Source: Thermoactinomyces vulgaris
Lineage (GTDB): Bacteria > Bacillota > Bacilli > Thermoactinomycetales > Thermoactinomycetaceae
Length of the DNA stretch: 64,000 nt
Assembly: GCF_003688725.1 (NCBI RefSeq)
Contig: NZ_REFP01000008.1
Coordinates: forward strand, 1-64,000
Reading direction: 5' to 3'
In this document: positions 1-9,501 of the stretch, piece by piece
Numbering within the stretch: the first letter of the stretch is position 1
Layout: each line of letters begins with the position of its first letter
Notes under the pieces: generated by a model
Databases searched by the model: none
Seen by the model: only the letters and a program-made list of their open reading frames with translations
Told to the model about the DNA's origin: nothing
Made by a program: the position numbers and the translations under genes

Positions 1-118
<118 letters not shown>

Positions 119-157
119 AACAATCCCCCCTGATTTCAGACAGGGGGAATTGTTTTC
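119..157 (+). terminator. Rho-independent terminator of the rRNA operon
   Basis: An inverted repeat built on AACAAT and CCCCTG with its matching CAGGGG and ATTGTT arm is followed by a short T stretch. It lies directly after the 5S rRNA and separates the rRNA transcript from the tRNA promoter near 300. Confidence 0.75.
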
Positions 158-299
158 AAAAATTATTGCCCTGATCTTACAGTTTTGTTCCTCGTGGCAT
201 GTCCTGTTCCTTGGTGGAATGGGTTCAATCTTCTCGCCGGTTTTAAGGTGAGAGGGCAGAGTGGGGAGTTTTCAGAAAAAAACTAAAGTAAATTTTGTC

Positions 300-328
300 T
301 TGACATGAAGACAGGGGCTGTGTATCAT
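300..328 (+). promoter_or_regulatory. Sigma-A promoter of the tRNA cluster
   Basis: TTGACA (300-305) and TATCAT (323-328) are separated by 17 bases. They lie about 65 bases ahead of tRNA-Ser and after the rRNA terminator, so the tRNA array probably has its own strong housekeeping promoter. Confidence 0.7.
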
Positions 329-393
329 ATTATTTGTCAGCACGATAAACAATACGAAATAAGTAAGTAACTTATTTTCGAATGACTTGACAC

Positions 394-486
394 GGAGAGA
401 TGTCCGAGTGGTCGAAGGAGCACGATTGGAAATCGTGTAGGCGGGCAAACCCCGCCTCGAGGGTTCGAATCCCTCTCTCTCCGCCA
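394..486 (+). tRNA. tRNA-Ser (anticodon GGA)
   Basis: This is a class II tRNA of 93 bases with encoded CCA. The acceptor GGAGAGA pairs with TCTCTCC, the anticodon loop carries GGA, and the long variable arm (GGCGGGC...CCCGCC) is typical of serine tRNAs. The TTCGAAT T-loop is present. Confidence 0.97.
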
Positions 487-494
487 TTTTATGA

Positions 495-570
<76 letters not shown>

Positions 571-573
571 CTG

Positions 574-649
<76 letters not shown>

Positions 650-653
650 TCGT

Positions 654-727
654 AGGGGCGTAGTTTAATGGTAGAACAGAGGTCTCCAAAACCTCCAGTG
701 TGGGTTCGATTCCTACCGCCCCTGCCA
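654..727 (+). tRNA. tRNA-Trp (anticodon CCA)
   Basis: This 74-base tRNA has acceptor arms AGGGGCG and CGCCCCT and an encoded CCA. The anticodon loop CTCCAAA carries CCA. It is the last tRNA before the array is interrupted by a protein gene on the opposite strand. Confidence 0.97.
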
Positions 728-730
728 TCT

Positions 731-1156
731 TCAACTTACGGTTGCAAGTTTGGCTTCAATGGTTTGAATCACTTTTTCAGCCCGCTGAATCCATTTGTCA
801 TCAATGGGTTCATCTGCTGAAGGGACGGGTTTGGAAAATTGATTCACCAAAGAACTGACAAGTCCGATATCTCCGGATGGGTCATTTTTTGTCAGAAATT
901 CATGTTTGATGATGAAAGGTTTACCGATTTTGACGATGGCGTTGCGTGATTCCAATTCTCCTTTAACCGTGTAAAGGGGAATACGCAAATAGTAACGGTA
1001 ACCTTGATCAGATTCCCAATCCAAAGGCTTGTCGAGATAGCCGTGGTCGTAATCATAGCCACCACCCAGATGGAAGTCTTCAGGTTCCAGTTGTTCTTGA
1101 AGAATTCCGTAGGGAATCTGTAAACCTTCGATTTTTGACGAAATGGTAATCACCAT
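731..1156 (-). CDS. YugN-like family protein
   Basis: The 141-residue product resembles the YugN family of Bacillus, a conserved family of unknown function whose members are usually about 130 residues long. It starts MVITISSKIEG and contains the aromatic-rich stretch GGGYDYDHGYLDKPLDW. No signal peptide or membrane segment is visible. An AAAGGAGG site lies just ahead of the ATG. The gene lies in the middle of the tRNA array on the opposite strand, with its stop codon three bases from tRNA-Trp and its start 54 bases from tRNA-Cys. It is therefore transcribed head-on into the tRNA transcript. The assignment rests on recalled sequence similarity. Confidence 0.75.
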   Translation of the reverse strand: MVITISSKIEGLQIPYGILQEQLEPEDFHLGGGYDYDHGYLDKPLDWESDQGYRYYLRIPLYTVKGELESRNAIVKIGKPFIIKHEFLTKNDPSGDIGLVSSLVNQFSKPVPSADEPIDDKWIQRAEKVIQTIEAKLATVS

Positions 1157-1210
1157 TGTTTCCTCCTTTCAAAGTTATTGTTTGATGATCTGATTTATTT
1201 CATTCAACAT

Positions 1211-1284
<74 letters not shown>

Positions 1285-1290
1285 TGACGT

Positions 1291-1379
1291 GCGGACGTGG
1301 CGGAATTGGCAGACGCGCAAGATTCAGGTTCTTGTGGTCACTTCAGACCGTGGGGGTTCAAGTCCCTTCGTCCGCACCA
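1291..1379 (+). tRNA. tRNA-Leu (anticodon CAG)
   Basis: This is a class II tRNA of 89 bases with acceptor arms GCGGACG and CGTCCGC and an encoded ACCA. The anticodon stem CAAGA/TCTTG holds the loop TTCAGGT with anticodon CAG. The extra arm is of leucine type. Confidence 0.96.
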
Positions 1380-1388
1380 ATTAAATAT

Positions 1389-1465
<77 letters not shown>

Positions 1466-1508
1466 TCAAAAAAGCAGCTAATTCAATTTGAATTAGCTGC
1501 TTTTTTGA
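1466..1508 (+). terminator. Bidirectional terminator after the tRNA array
   Basis: A perfect inverted repeat built on AAAAAAGCAGCTAATTCAA is flanked by A and T runs, so it can end transcription from both sides. It closes the tRNA array. Its right arm also contains the last codons and the stop of the opposite-strand gene at 1493-2416. Confidence 0.9.
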
Positions 1509-2416
1509 TGATTCCATTTTGTTTTTGTTTTTAAAAAGAACGGCTCTTTCTTCACAGGTTGGGTCTTTATTTTGCTGTGTAGATGCATGTCTTTCATTTC
1601 GAAAAGCAAGGCCTGCTTTTGAAACCGTTTGAAGTCTTGTTTGGGTTTTTCTTTGGTTGAAACGGTCTGCTTGTTTTGGCTCCGTCGATGGCTTTCTTGT
1701 TTTTTCACATCAGATGAATCAGATTGGTTGAGCCGCTTGGATTGTTTGTCATCTTCATCCTTGTGATGGGGGTTTAAATGAATCCATTTGAGATCGTTGT
1801 TTGTTTCTGGTTTTTTAATGATTGATTTTGTGCAGTCTTTGGACGGTTCAGGCTTGCAAGGAATCAAGTGGTCAAGGAAACCCGGTTGATTCCATTCAAA
1901 CTTGGGTGGCGGAAACTTCGGTTTTTGATCGTTGGATGGTACCGGATCATCCTTTTCATAAACCGGCGTTTCTCCAACCGGATCGGCAATGGCCACAATA
2001 TCCGACAAGTCATGATTTTTTGGTTCCTGTGTCGCCGGATCGTTTTTCGGAGAAGGGTTGGAAGCGGACGGTGCCGGGTCGTTTGGATTGGTGTCAGGCT
2101 GAATGGATGTGTTCGCAGTTTCCCCGTTGTTCTCCGTGGTGGCCGGTTGGTCGACATCCGCTAATGCCAGTTGCCTGGATTCGTTGACTGCATGTTCAGA
2201 GATATTTGACTTTTTCTTCGAAATCAATGGTTGTTCAAGCTTGGATGCTGTTGGATAAGTTTCTTCCATTCCGATCACATATGCGGAAAAAGTCATGATC
2301 AGGCAAGCAATGCCGGCACTGGTAAACACCAGGGCTTTTCGCTTGACTTGTAAGCCGAACTCATCGATGGAAAAATTCTCTTTGCGTTCCGGTTCACCGC
2401 GATATGTATTTTTCAC
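1493..2416 (-). CDS. Single-pass membrane protein, unknown, low complexity
   Basis: The 307-residue product is not recognised. It has a short cytoplasmic N-terminus, one hydrophobic segment at about residues 28-49 and a long polar tail. Residues about 90-165 are rich in Pro, Asn and Ser, and the last 100 residues are rich in Lys, Gln, Ser and His, so most of the chain is probably disordered. The start is a GTG with an AAAGGAGG site 10 bases upstream. The last codons and the stop lie inside the arm of the bidirectional terminator. It stands alone between that terminator and mnmA. The topology suggests a membrane-anchored extracellular tail, which is inference only. Confidence 0.6.
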   Translation of the reverse strand: MKNTYRGEPERKENFSIDEFGLQVKRKALVFTSAGIACLIMTFSAYVIGMEETYPTASKLEQPLISKKKSNISEHAVNESRQLALADVDQPATTENNGETANTSIQPDTNPNDPAPSASNPSPKNDPATQEPKNHDLSDIVAIADPVGETPVYEKDDPVPSNDQKPKFPPPKFEWNQPGFLDHLIPCKPEPSKDCTKSIIKKPETNNDLKWIHLNPHHKDEDDKQSKRLNQSDSSDVKKQESHRRSQNKQTVSTKEKPKQDFKRFQKQALLFEMKDMHLHSKIKTQPVKKEPFFLKTKTKWNHQKSS

Positions 2417-2551
2417 GGAAATGAGTCCTCCTTTATGAAAACTCGTTTATATGCTACTCTATTTTCCAGTTTTTGAACAGCCGACCAAAGTTCTATTTTT
2501 ATATAATATATAAAATGGTTTTTTTGGGTTAAATATAATTATTCAAGCAAT

Positions 2552-2592
2552 TAAAAGGAAAACGGAGGCGGGGAGATCCCCGTCCCCGAGCT
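2552..2592 (-). terminator. Probable terminator of mnmA
   Basis: Read on the minus strand, a CGGGGA/TCCCCG hairpin is followed by CCTCCG and the T-rich stretch TTTTCCTTTT. It lies just past the mnmA stop. Confidence 0.6.
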
Positions 2593-2608
2593 TTTTATGG
2601 GAGAAAGG

Positions 2609-3736
<1,128 letters not shown>

Positions 3737-3805
3737 TTACCCGATGATCTCATTATAACCAATCCAAAGACATTCAACAAATTTTACAAAAGGAAATGAT
3801 GTCGT

Positions 3806-5167
3806 GTGTTGTACAAGAAAAACAAATCATTTCAAAAGAAAAGATTAAATCCGGCTCAAGTGCTTGCCATCGGTTTTGTGGTGGCGATTTTGGCCGGGAG
3901 CTTTCTCCTTTCCTTGCCTGTTGCCACCGAAAGCGGACAGCCGCTTCCATGGATTGATGCTTTATTTACGGCAACCTCTGCCGTTTGTGTGACCGGACTG
4001 GTGGTGGTGGATACGGCTCAAACGTTCAGCACATTTGGCGAAATGGTGATCCTCCTGCTCATTCAGACCGGCGGACTGGGGATCATGACTCTCACCACTT
4101 TGTTTGCCATGATTCTGGGGAGAAAAATCGGCGTGCAGGAGCGGCTGGTCTTGCGGGAAGCATTCAATCAATTGGAATTGCAAGGGGTGGTCAGCCTTGT
4201 TTTGAAAGTGTTTCTCATCACCCTGATTGTCGAGGGAACCGGGTTTGTCGCTTTGTGTTTTTGTTTCGTCCCGGATTGGGGGATCAAAAAAGGGTTGTAT
4301 TATGCGCTTTTTCATGCGGTCTCCGCTTTTAACCAGGGAGGCTTTGACTTGTTTGGAGAGACCCGGGCATTTGCCGGGTTGACAGCTTATGTGCACGATC
4401 CGTGGGTCAATCTGATTGTCGGCTTCCTGGTGATTTTGGGTGGCATCGGTTTTATCGTGATCCTGGAGCTGATCCATTATCCAAAAACCAAGCGGCTCAG
4501 TTTACATACCAAATTGGTGTTGACCATGACCGGCCTGCTCCTTGGCATCGGAATGCTGGTCATTTTATTTACGGAATGGAACAATCCCCAAACCATGCAA
4601 TCTTTTTCTTTGAAGGAAAAGCTGTTGGCTTCTTTTTTTCATGCGGTCACTCCCAGGTCCGGAGGATTTCAAACTCTGGACTTAAGCCACATGTATCCGG
4701 CGACATTGTTTTTCACCATCCTGCTGATGTTTGTGGGAGCGTCTCCCAGCTCCATCGGGGGAGGAATCAAAACCACCACGCTGGCTGTAATTTTGTTGGC
4801 CGTGTGGACCATGATGAGGGGACGTCAGGATGTGGTGGCTTACCGGCGCCGGATTCCCACGAAACATGTGTATAAAGCATTGACGATTACAGTGGCTTCC
4901 TTAACACTGGTGATCATCGTCACCATGCTCTTGGCGATCACGGAACAAACCGACATCCTGTCTGCCTTGTTTGAAGCGGTTTCCGCCGTGGGAACCGTGG
5001 GGTTGTCCACCGGACTGACCCCCCATTTGAGCGAGATGGGAAAAATTATTCTCATTTTCAGCATGTATGCCGGGCGTCTTGGTCCGATCACTCTGGCGTT
5101 GGCCATTGCCCGCGACATTGATCCGCCTCCTTTCCGGTATCCGGAAGAACGCCCTTTGATCGGATGA
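3806..5167 (+). CDS. KtrB/KtrD-type potassium channel subunit
   Basis: This 453-residue protein is the membrane subunit of a Ktr potassium uptake system. It shows the four M1-P-M2 repeats of the TrkH/KtrB family. The four selectivity-filter loops are at about residues 59-69 (SAVCVTGLVVV), 173-180 (SAFNQGGF), 282-288 (TPRSGGF) and 393-404 (SAVGTVGLSTGL). A glycine-rich gating loop of the kind found in M2C2 appears at 317-321. The start is GTG at 3806 with AAAGGA upstream, and a TTG three bases on is also possible. No KtrA/KtrC subunit lies nearby, so its RCK partner must be encoded elsewhere. Whether it is KtrB or KtrD cannot be decided here. Confidence 0.92.
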   Translation: MLYKKNKSFQKKRLNPAQVLAIGFVVAILAGSFLLSLPVATESGQPLPWIDALFTATSAVCVTGLVVVDTAQTFSTFGEMVILLLIQTGGLGIMTLTTLFAMILGRKIGVQERLVLREAFNQLELQGVVSLVLKVFLITLIVEGTGFVALCFCFVPDWGIKKGLYYALFHAVSAFNQGGFDLFGETRAFAGLTAYVHDPWVNLIVGFLVILGGIGFIVILELIHYPKTKRLSLHTKLVLTMTGLLLGIGMLVILFTEWNNPQTMQSFSLKEKLLASFFHAVTPRSGGFQTLDLSHMYPATLFFTILLMFVGASPSSIGGGIKTTTLAVILLAVWTMMRGRQDVVAYRRRIPTKHVYKALTITVASLTLVIIVTMLLAITEQTDILSALFEAVSAVGTVGLSTGLTPHLSEMGKIILIFSMYAGRLGPITLALAIARDIDPPPFRYPEERPLIG

Positions 5168-5312
5168 AATCTTTCCCGAGATTGTCGAATGAAGGCAGGC
5201 TGCACCTATTGCGAAATCAAAGTGCATCAAGTAAGCTAAAATCAAATTGGGATGTTTTTCTCTCAGGTTGGATATATATAGATCAATGAAGAGGATAGGA
5301 TAAGGAGGGCTT

Positions 5313-6860
5313 ATGCGTATCAGCAAAAGTCGAGTCCTGCTGACAGGCTTCCTGTTGTTGACGGTCGGGATGTCAAGTGGTTGCGCGTCAGTGATCCAAA
5401 AAATCCAGCAAACCACAGGCAATGAAATCGAGAAAGTGGACAAATTAACGCTTCAACAACAGGAACAAGCCAAAGAAGAGAATCCGGACGAAGAGGAAAA
5501 GGATCGAAGCATTCCCAAAAGCCCGGCTCCCCACACCGAGTTGCAGGCGATATTGAATGATGACGGGCAAGGAAGATACGCCGGGAAAAATTATGAGCGG
5601 AATGAAGTCATCAACGCTTTGCGGCAAATGCCGAAAGGCTTGTCGGATGACAAAGCTTATGCTTATTTGCTGGGGTTGGTTGGCGAAAATTATAAAGAGG
5701 ATATCGAAGCGTTTGATGCACTCTCCCATCAAACCTATAAAGCCAAAAGCGAAGCATGGCGCAATGTGAAAGACCGCTGGCTGCAAGCGGAAGAGGCAGC
5801 GAAGAAATCGAAGACGGATCCGGAAAACAAAAAAATGAACTATGTGGTTTTACTGGATACGAGCGGGAGCATGGGAGGAAAATTGAAAGAACAACCGAAG
5901 ATGGATGCGGTGAAAAAATCACTTCAACAATTGGCCAAACGCTTTCCTCAAAATACGGTGGATTTCCAGTTGCGCATTTACGGACATGAAGGGAGTCCGG
6001 AGTTGAAGGACCGGGCCCGGTCATGCAACAGCACCCAAAAAATTTATGCAGGTTCCCGGTATGACCAAAAGCAGTTGGAACAAGCTTTGAGCCGGGTTCA
6101 ACCGACGGGCTACAATCCCCTGGCCCTGGCATTGTTTAAATCCCAACCGGATATGAAAAAAGGGGCACCCGGTCAGGTGGAAAACCATGTCATTCTGATC
6201 ACGGACGGTTATGACAACTGTGACGGCAATCCGGAAAAAATGGCACAAGCCCTGCATTTGTCCGACACCGCAGCCAATGTTCATGTGATCGGTTTGGATG
6301 TGGAAGCGAAAACCGAACAGCAATTGCGAAACATAGCCGATCAAACCGGTGGGGATTATGCCACCGTCAAAAATGAACAGGAATTGGAAAAGGTATTGTC
6401 ATCCGAAACGGAACGCTTGAAAGAATCCCGGCAACCGTGGGCGATCCGTGCAATCAATTCGGTGCAAAAAGCCCATCACTATGATGAAGAACGCCTGCAA
6501 CAATATTATGCCGATATGCAAACCAAAGTGGACCAAGAATCGGATCGTCTGAAAAAAGCCAACCACTTTATCAAAGATGATCAAAAAATCGACCAGCGAA
6601 CCTTTCAACAAATCCGTTCTTGGATTGAACAAAGAAATGAACAGCTGCAAAACTATGTGAGACAGCGTTTTGATGAGGTGGGCAACAAACTGGATGAAGA
6701 TTACCGCAAAGAAGTGTCCGGTTTGCTCAAAGATTGGAAAGAAGCCGGAGGGGATCCGGATCAGATCGAGCTGAAAACGGAGCAATTGATCAAAGAGGAT
6801 TTGCAAGATCAAGTGAAACGCAATATGCAGTTAAATACGGAAGAAAAGCCGCAACCCTAA
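5313..6860 (+). CDS. vWA-domain lipoprotein, YwmC/YwmD-like
   Basis: The 515-residue product is a predicted lipoprotein. Its N-terminus has a hydrophobic stretch and the lipobox GMSSGC with Cys24. A von Willebrand factor A domain spans about residues 175-370. The metal-ion site is intact: DTSGS at 182-186, a threonine in QPTGYNP (Thr265) and an aspartate in LITDGYDN (Asp298). Residues about 385-505 are highly charged and helical and look like a coiled coil. Bacillus YwmC and YwmD are shorter secreted vWA proteins of unknown role. The start has an ideal AAGGAGG site. A small gene follows four bases after the stop in what is probably the same transcript. Confidence 0.8.
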   Translation: MRISKSRVLLTGFLLLTVGMSSGCASVIQKIQQTTGNEIEKVDKLTLQQQEQAKEENPDEEEKDRSIPKSPAPHTELQAILNDDGQGRYAGKNYERNEVINALRQMPKGLSDDKAYAYLLGLVGENYKEDIEAFDALSHQTYKAKSEAWRNVKDRWLQAEEAAKKSKTDPENKKMNYVVLLDTSGSMGGKLKEQPKMDAVKKSLQQLAKRFPQNTVDFQLRIYGHEGSPELKDRARSCNSTQKIYAGSRYDQKQLEQALSRVQPTGYNPLALALFKSQPDMKKGAPGQVENHVILITDGYDNCDGNPEKMAQALHLSDTAANVHVIGLDVEAKTEQQLRNIADQTGGDYATVKNEQELEKVLSSETERLKESRQPWAIRAINSVQKAHHYDEERLQQYYADMQTKVDQESDRLKKANHFIKDDQKIDQRTFQQIRSWIEQRNEQLQNYVRQRFDEVGNKLDEDYRKEVSGLLKDWKEAGGDPDQIELKTEQLIKEDLQDQVKRNMQLNTEEKPQP

Positions 6861-6876
6861 AAAGGTGAAGGTGAAG

Positions 6877-7209
6877 ATGATGACAAAACCCGCTTTTGAG
6901 CTTCGCTATGACCAAGAGTTGGAATTGATGCGGCCGGTTTTGCACGTTGATTATGAAAGTTTGTCCCCGGAGAAGAAGCAGGAATTTGAATGGGCTTGCC
7001 AACAAGTGTGTGCCAAAATTCCGGACCGGCTCCAACAACTTGAACAAGCTTATATGGAGCTTTATGAAAAATTGAAGGATACAGAAGATGAAGAGCTCTT
7101 TTTTAAAACCAACGAGGAAATGAACGAGCTGTCCAAGAAAATCAGTGAGATCAATTTGCTTTATTTACAAATTGAAGGAACCTATTTGCACAGCAATGTT
7201 CATATGTGA
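6877..7209 (+). CDS. Hypothetical small helical protein
   Basis: This 110-residue product is not recognised. It is acidic and almost wholly helical, with heptad-like spacing at residues 45-100 (LEQAYMELYEKL...), so a coiled coil is likely. No signal peptide or membrane segment is seen. The chosen ATG at 6877 follows the repeated AAAGGTGAAGGTGA ribosome site, while the frame stays open up to a GTG at 6865. It lies 16 bases after the vWA lipoprotein gene and ends just before a terminator, so the two probably form a two-gene operon. A partner role for the vWA protein is inference. Confidence 0.65.
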   Translation: MMTKPAFELRYDQELELMRPVLHVDYESLSPEKKQEFEWACQQVCAKIPDRLQQLEQAYMELYEKLKDTEDEELFFKTNEEMNELSKKISEINLLYLQIEGTYLHSNVHM

Positions 7210-7230
7210 CGCCTCGCCGGATTGGCTTTG

Positions 7231-7258
7231 AAGACACCTGCAAAGGGTGTCTTTTTTT
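7231..7258 (+). terminator. Rho-independent terminator
   Basis: The hairpin AGACACC/GGTGTCT with a CTGCAAA-type loop is followed by a run of seven T. It ends the vWA lipoprotein operon. Confidence 0.9.
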
Positions 7259-7501
7259 ATGCATTTATATAATCTTTTCATTTGGGAAATAGATAAAACA
7301 GAGTGCATTTCCGTCGTCGGGACAATTTTGCAAGATGAAAAGAAGATTCTTCCTTTAAGTCAGCTGTTTACTTCTGTGTTAAAATAAATGATTGGATCCG
7401 GTCCGTCCCTGAAAAAGCCCGTGGTGCCTGTTGTTCCTTTTCTTCCAATACCGCCAAACCGCATTGGATATCAAGATATGTCGTGTGTTTTTTATTTCCA
7501 A

Positions 7502-7551
7502 TGTAAAGTTTTTGTTAAGTTTTTTTAAATCAGAGATAAATAATTGGTTAA
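7502..7551 (-). promoter_or_regulatory. PhoP-box-like array of five hexamers
   Basis: On the minus strand five TT(A/T)A(C/T)A-type hexamers occur with exactly 11-bp spacing: TTTACA (7507-7502), TTAACA (7518-7513), TTTAAA (7529-7524), TTTATC (7540-7535) and TTAACC (7551-7546). Bacillus PhoP binds repeats of TT(A/T/C)A(C/T)A with about 5 bases between them. The array lies about 90-135 bases ahead of the DUF47-pit phosphate genes. The site class is inferred, and the direction is opposite to the genes. The rest of 7260-7636 shows no gene. Confidence 0.6.
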
Positions 7552-7636
7552 GTCTCAGGCTGAGGTATTTCAAAACTTCTTTTTTAAGAATAAGATAATT
7601 TTTAGTTAAAAAATGGTTGATTGGGAGGAAACGATT

Positions 7637-8257
7637 GTGCTCTTTAACCGGTCAAAGGACAAGATTTTTTACCAAACCATGGTGGATGCAACCACCAACA
7701 TCATCGAGGCCGTACAGCTGTTCCGCGAAAACGTGGAAACCCTGGAAGAAAAGGAACAATATGCGGAAAGATTGAAAGAACTGGAGCATAAGGGGGACGA
7801 TTACACTCATCTTGTGATCCAGGAACTCAACAAGGCGTTTGTCACTCCTCTTGATCATGAAGACATCTTGAAATTGGTTTATTATCTGGATGATGTTTTG
7901 GACGGGATTGAAGCATGCGCCGCGCGGTTTGTTTATATGCATGTCAACAAAACGACGCCTTACCTGATCCAGTATGGAGAAATCCTGGAAAAATCGGCGC
8001 GACAGTTACAGGAAGCATTTGTCGCATTGGAAAAGCGGGATTATGATACCATTCGCCGGATTTCCGTCGAAATCAATTCGTTGGAAAACGAAGGCGACAA
8101 ATTAATGCGGGAAAGCATCAGTGCGTTGTTTGAAGAGGCGATTGACCCGATTGAATTAATCAAAATGAAAGAGATTTATCAAAAACTGGAAGGCGTCACG
8201 GATTCCTTTGAAGATGTGATGGACGTGATGGAAAGTGTGGTAATGAAGTATGCTTGA
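7637..8257 (+). CDS. DUF47 family PhoU-like Pit accessory protein (YkaA-like)
   Basis: The 206-residue protein belongs to the DUF47/PhoU-like family that accompanies Pit phosphate transporters. Bacillus YkaA is about the same length. It is all-helical with acidic metal-binding repeats such as ELEHKGDDY (about residue 50) and SLENEGDKL (about 150), and both carry the E-x-x-x-D pattern of PhoU-type proteins. The chosen GTG at 7637 sits 8 bases after GGGAGG. An ATG at 7613 in the same frame has no ribosome site. The gene overlaps pit by 8 bases, so the two are translationally coupled. The PhoP-like array upstream suggests phosphate control. Confidence 0.88.
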   Translation: MLFNRSKDKIFYQTMVDATTNIIEAVQLFRENVETLEEKEQYAERLKELEHKGDDYTHLVIQELNKAFVTPLDHEDILKLVYYLDDVLDGIEACAARFVYMHVNKTTPYLIQYGEILEKSARQLQEAFVALEKRDYDTIRRISVEINSLENEGDKLMRESISALFEEAIDPIELIKMKEIYQKLEGVTDSFEDVMDVMESVVMKYA

Positions 8258-9245
8258 TCCGTTTTGGTTACTGGTTGCGGTTGTGGTATTGGCATTGATA
8301 TTTGATTTTACAAACGGATGGCATGACACCGCCAACGCGATTGCAACGGTGGTGGGGACACGCACGCTATCCCCGTGGGCAGCCATTCTCATGGCCGCGG
8401 GATTAAACTTGGCCGGGGCCTTTTTTTCCACGGCGGTTGCAAAAGCGATCGGAAAGGATATTGTGGATCCGGAAAATGTGACATTGGTTTTGTTGATATC
8501 GGCTTTATTGGCAGTGATCATGTGGAATATCATCACCGTGTTGTTGGGACTTCCCACCAGTTCATCCCATGCCTTGATCGGCAGTTTGATCGGGGCGGTG
8601 ATTGCATATAAAGGTTTTGGCGTTCTTAAAGTTCATGGAATTATTATGATTCTTGTAGCCATGTTGATTTCTCCCGTATTGGGAGCACTTTTCTCGGGAA
8701 GTCTGATCAAATTGATTCGGAAACTTTTCCAAACCATGCCCCGCTCCCGGGTGAAACGGATTTTTAAACCGTTGCAGATCGTTTCGTCAGCGTTTATGGC
8801 ATTCAGCCACGGGGCGTCCGATGCGCAAAAAGCGATGGGGATTGTTGCCATGGCTTTGGTGGCGTACGGTTCATACAGTGAATTGACGGTGCCAAGCTGG
8901 GTCAAAGTGGCTGCAGGTTTGTCCATGGGATTGGGAACCGCAATGGGCGGACGAAAAATCATCCATACGATCGGTTCCCGGTTGAGCCGTTTGGAAACGC
9001 CGCAAGGTTTTGCCGCTGAGACCGGGTCGGCCATCTTGTTGACGACGGTGGCAAAAATTGGGATTCCGGTCAGTACGACACATACCATCACGGGTTCAAT
9101 CATTGGCGTCGGTGCGGCTGAACGGGTCCGCAGCGTGCGTTGGAGTGTGGCCGGAAAAATCATTTATGCCTGGGTGCTGACCCTTCCGGGTACGGCTGTG
9201 ATGGGCTTTCTCTTTTACCACGTCTTAAAATTTTTGGAAGGTTGA
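8250..9245 (+). CDS. pit: Low-affinity inorganic phosphate transporter, Pit family
   Basis: This 331-residue integral membrane protein moves phosphate, probably as a metal-phosphate complex, with protons. The two inverted PHO-4 family signatures are seen: DFTNGWHDTANAIATVVGT near residue 14 and SHGASDAQKAMGI near residue 188. Both carry the conserved Asn/Asp residues, and each half has several hydrophobic segments. Other family marks are GLPTSSSHALIG near residue 96 and GIPVSTTHTITG near residue 270. It starts inside the end of the DUF47 gene and is followed at once by a terminator, which closes a two-gene operon. Confidence 0.95.
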   Translation: MLDPFWLLVAVVVLALIFDFTNGWHDTANAIATVVGTRTLSPWAAILMAAGLNLAGAFFSTAVAKAIGKDIVDPENVTLVLLISALLAVIMWNIITVLLGLPTSSSHALIGSLIGAVIAYKGFGVLKVHGIIMILVAMLISPVLGALFSGSLIKLIRKLFQTMPRSRVKRIFKPLQIVSSAFMAFSHGASDAQKAMGIVAMALVAYGSYSELTVPSWVKVAAGLSMGLGTAMGGRKIIHTIGSRLSRLETPQGFAAETGSAILLTTVAKIGIPVSTTHTITGSIIGVGAAERVRSVRWSVAGKIIYAWVLTLPGTAVMGFLFYHVLKFLEG

Positions 9246-9248
9246 TGG

Positions 9249-9282
9249 GACTTGTGGCAACACAAGTCTTTTCTTTTTTATT
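9249..9282 (+). terminator. Rho-independent terminator of the DUF47-pit operon
   Basis: The hairpin GACTTGTG-GCAA-CACAAGTC is followed by a T-rich stretch just after the pit stop codon. Confidence 0.9.
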
Positions 9283-9501
9283 AAAATATATGAACAGTCT
9301 GGAAACGGGGGTGAAGCTTGCTTCATTTACTCTTTTTACCCAAACGTGGTATATTAATTAGAAATAAGTCATGCATCTAATAAATCCCATAAAAAGAGAC
9401 TTATTCCATTTTAAGGAGAATATTCACGTTTGGCTCATCATCTCTGACTATACATAACGGAAAGGAGAAAAGGCATGAACGTGAAACAGGAGGAGTCGGT
9501 T

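Noticed and set aside
7379-7573. Minus-strand open frame of 64 codons over the PhoP-like array
   Set aside because: It is AT-rich and opposite to a regulatory region, with no ribosome site or similarity.
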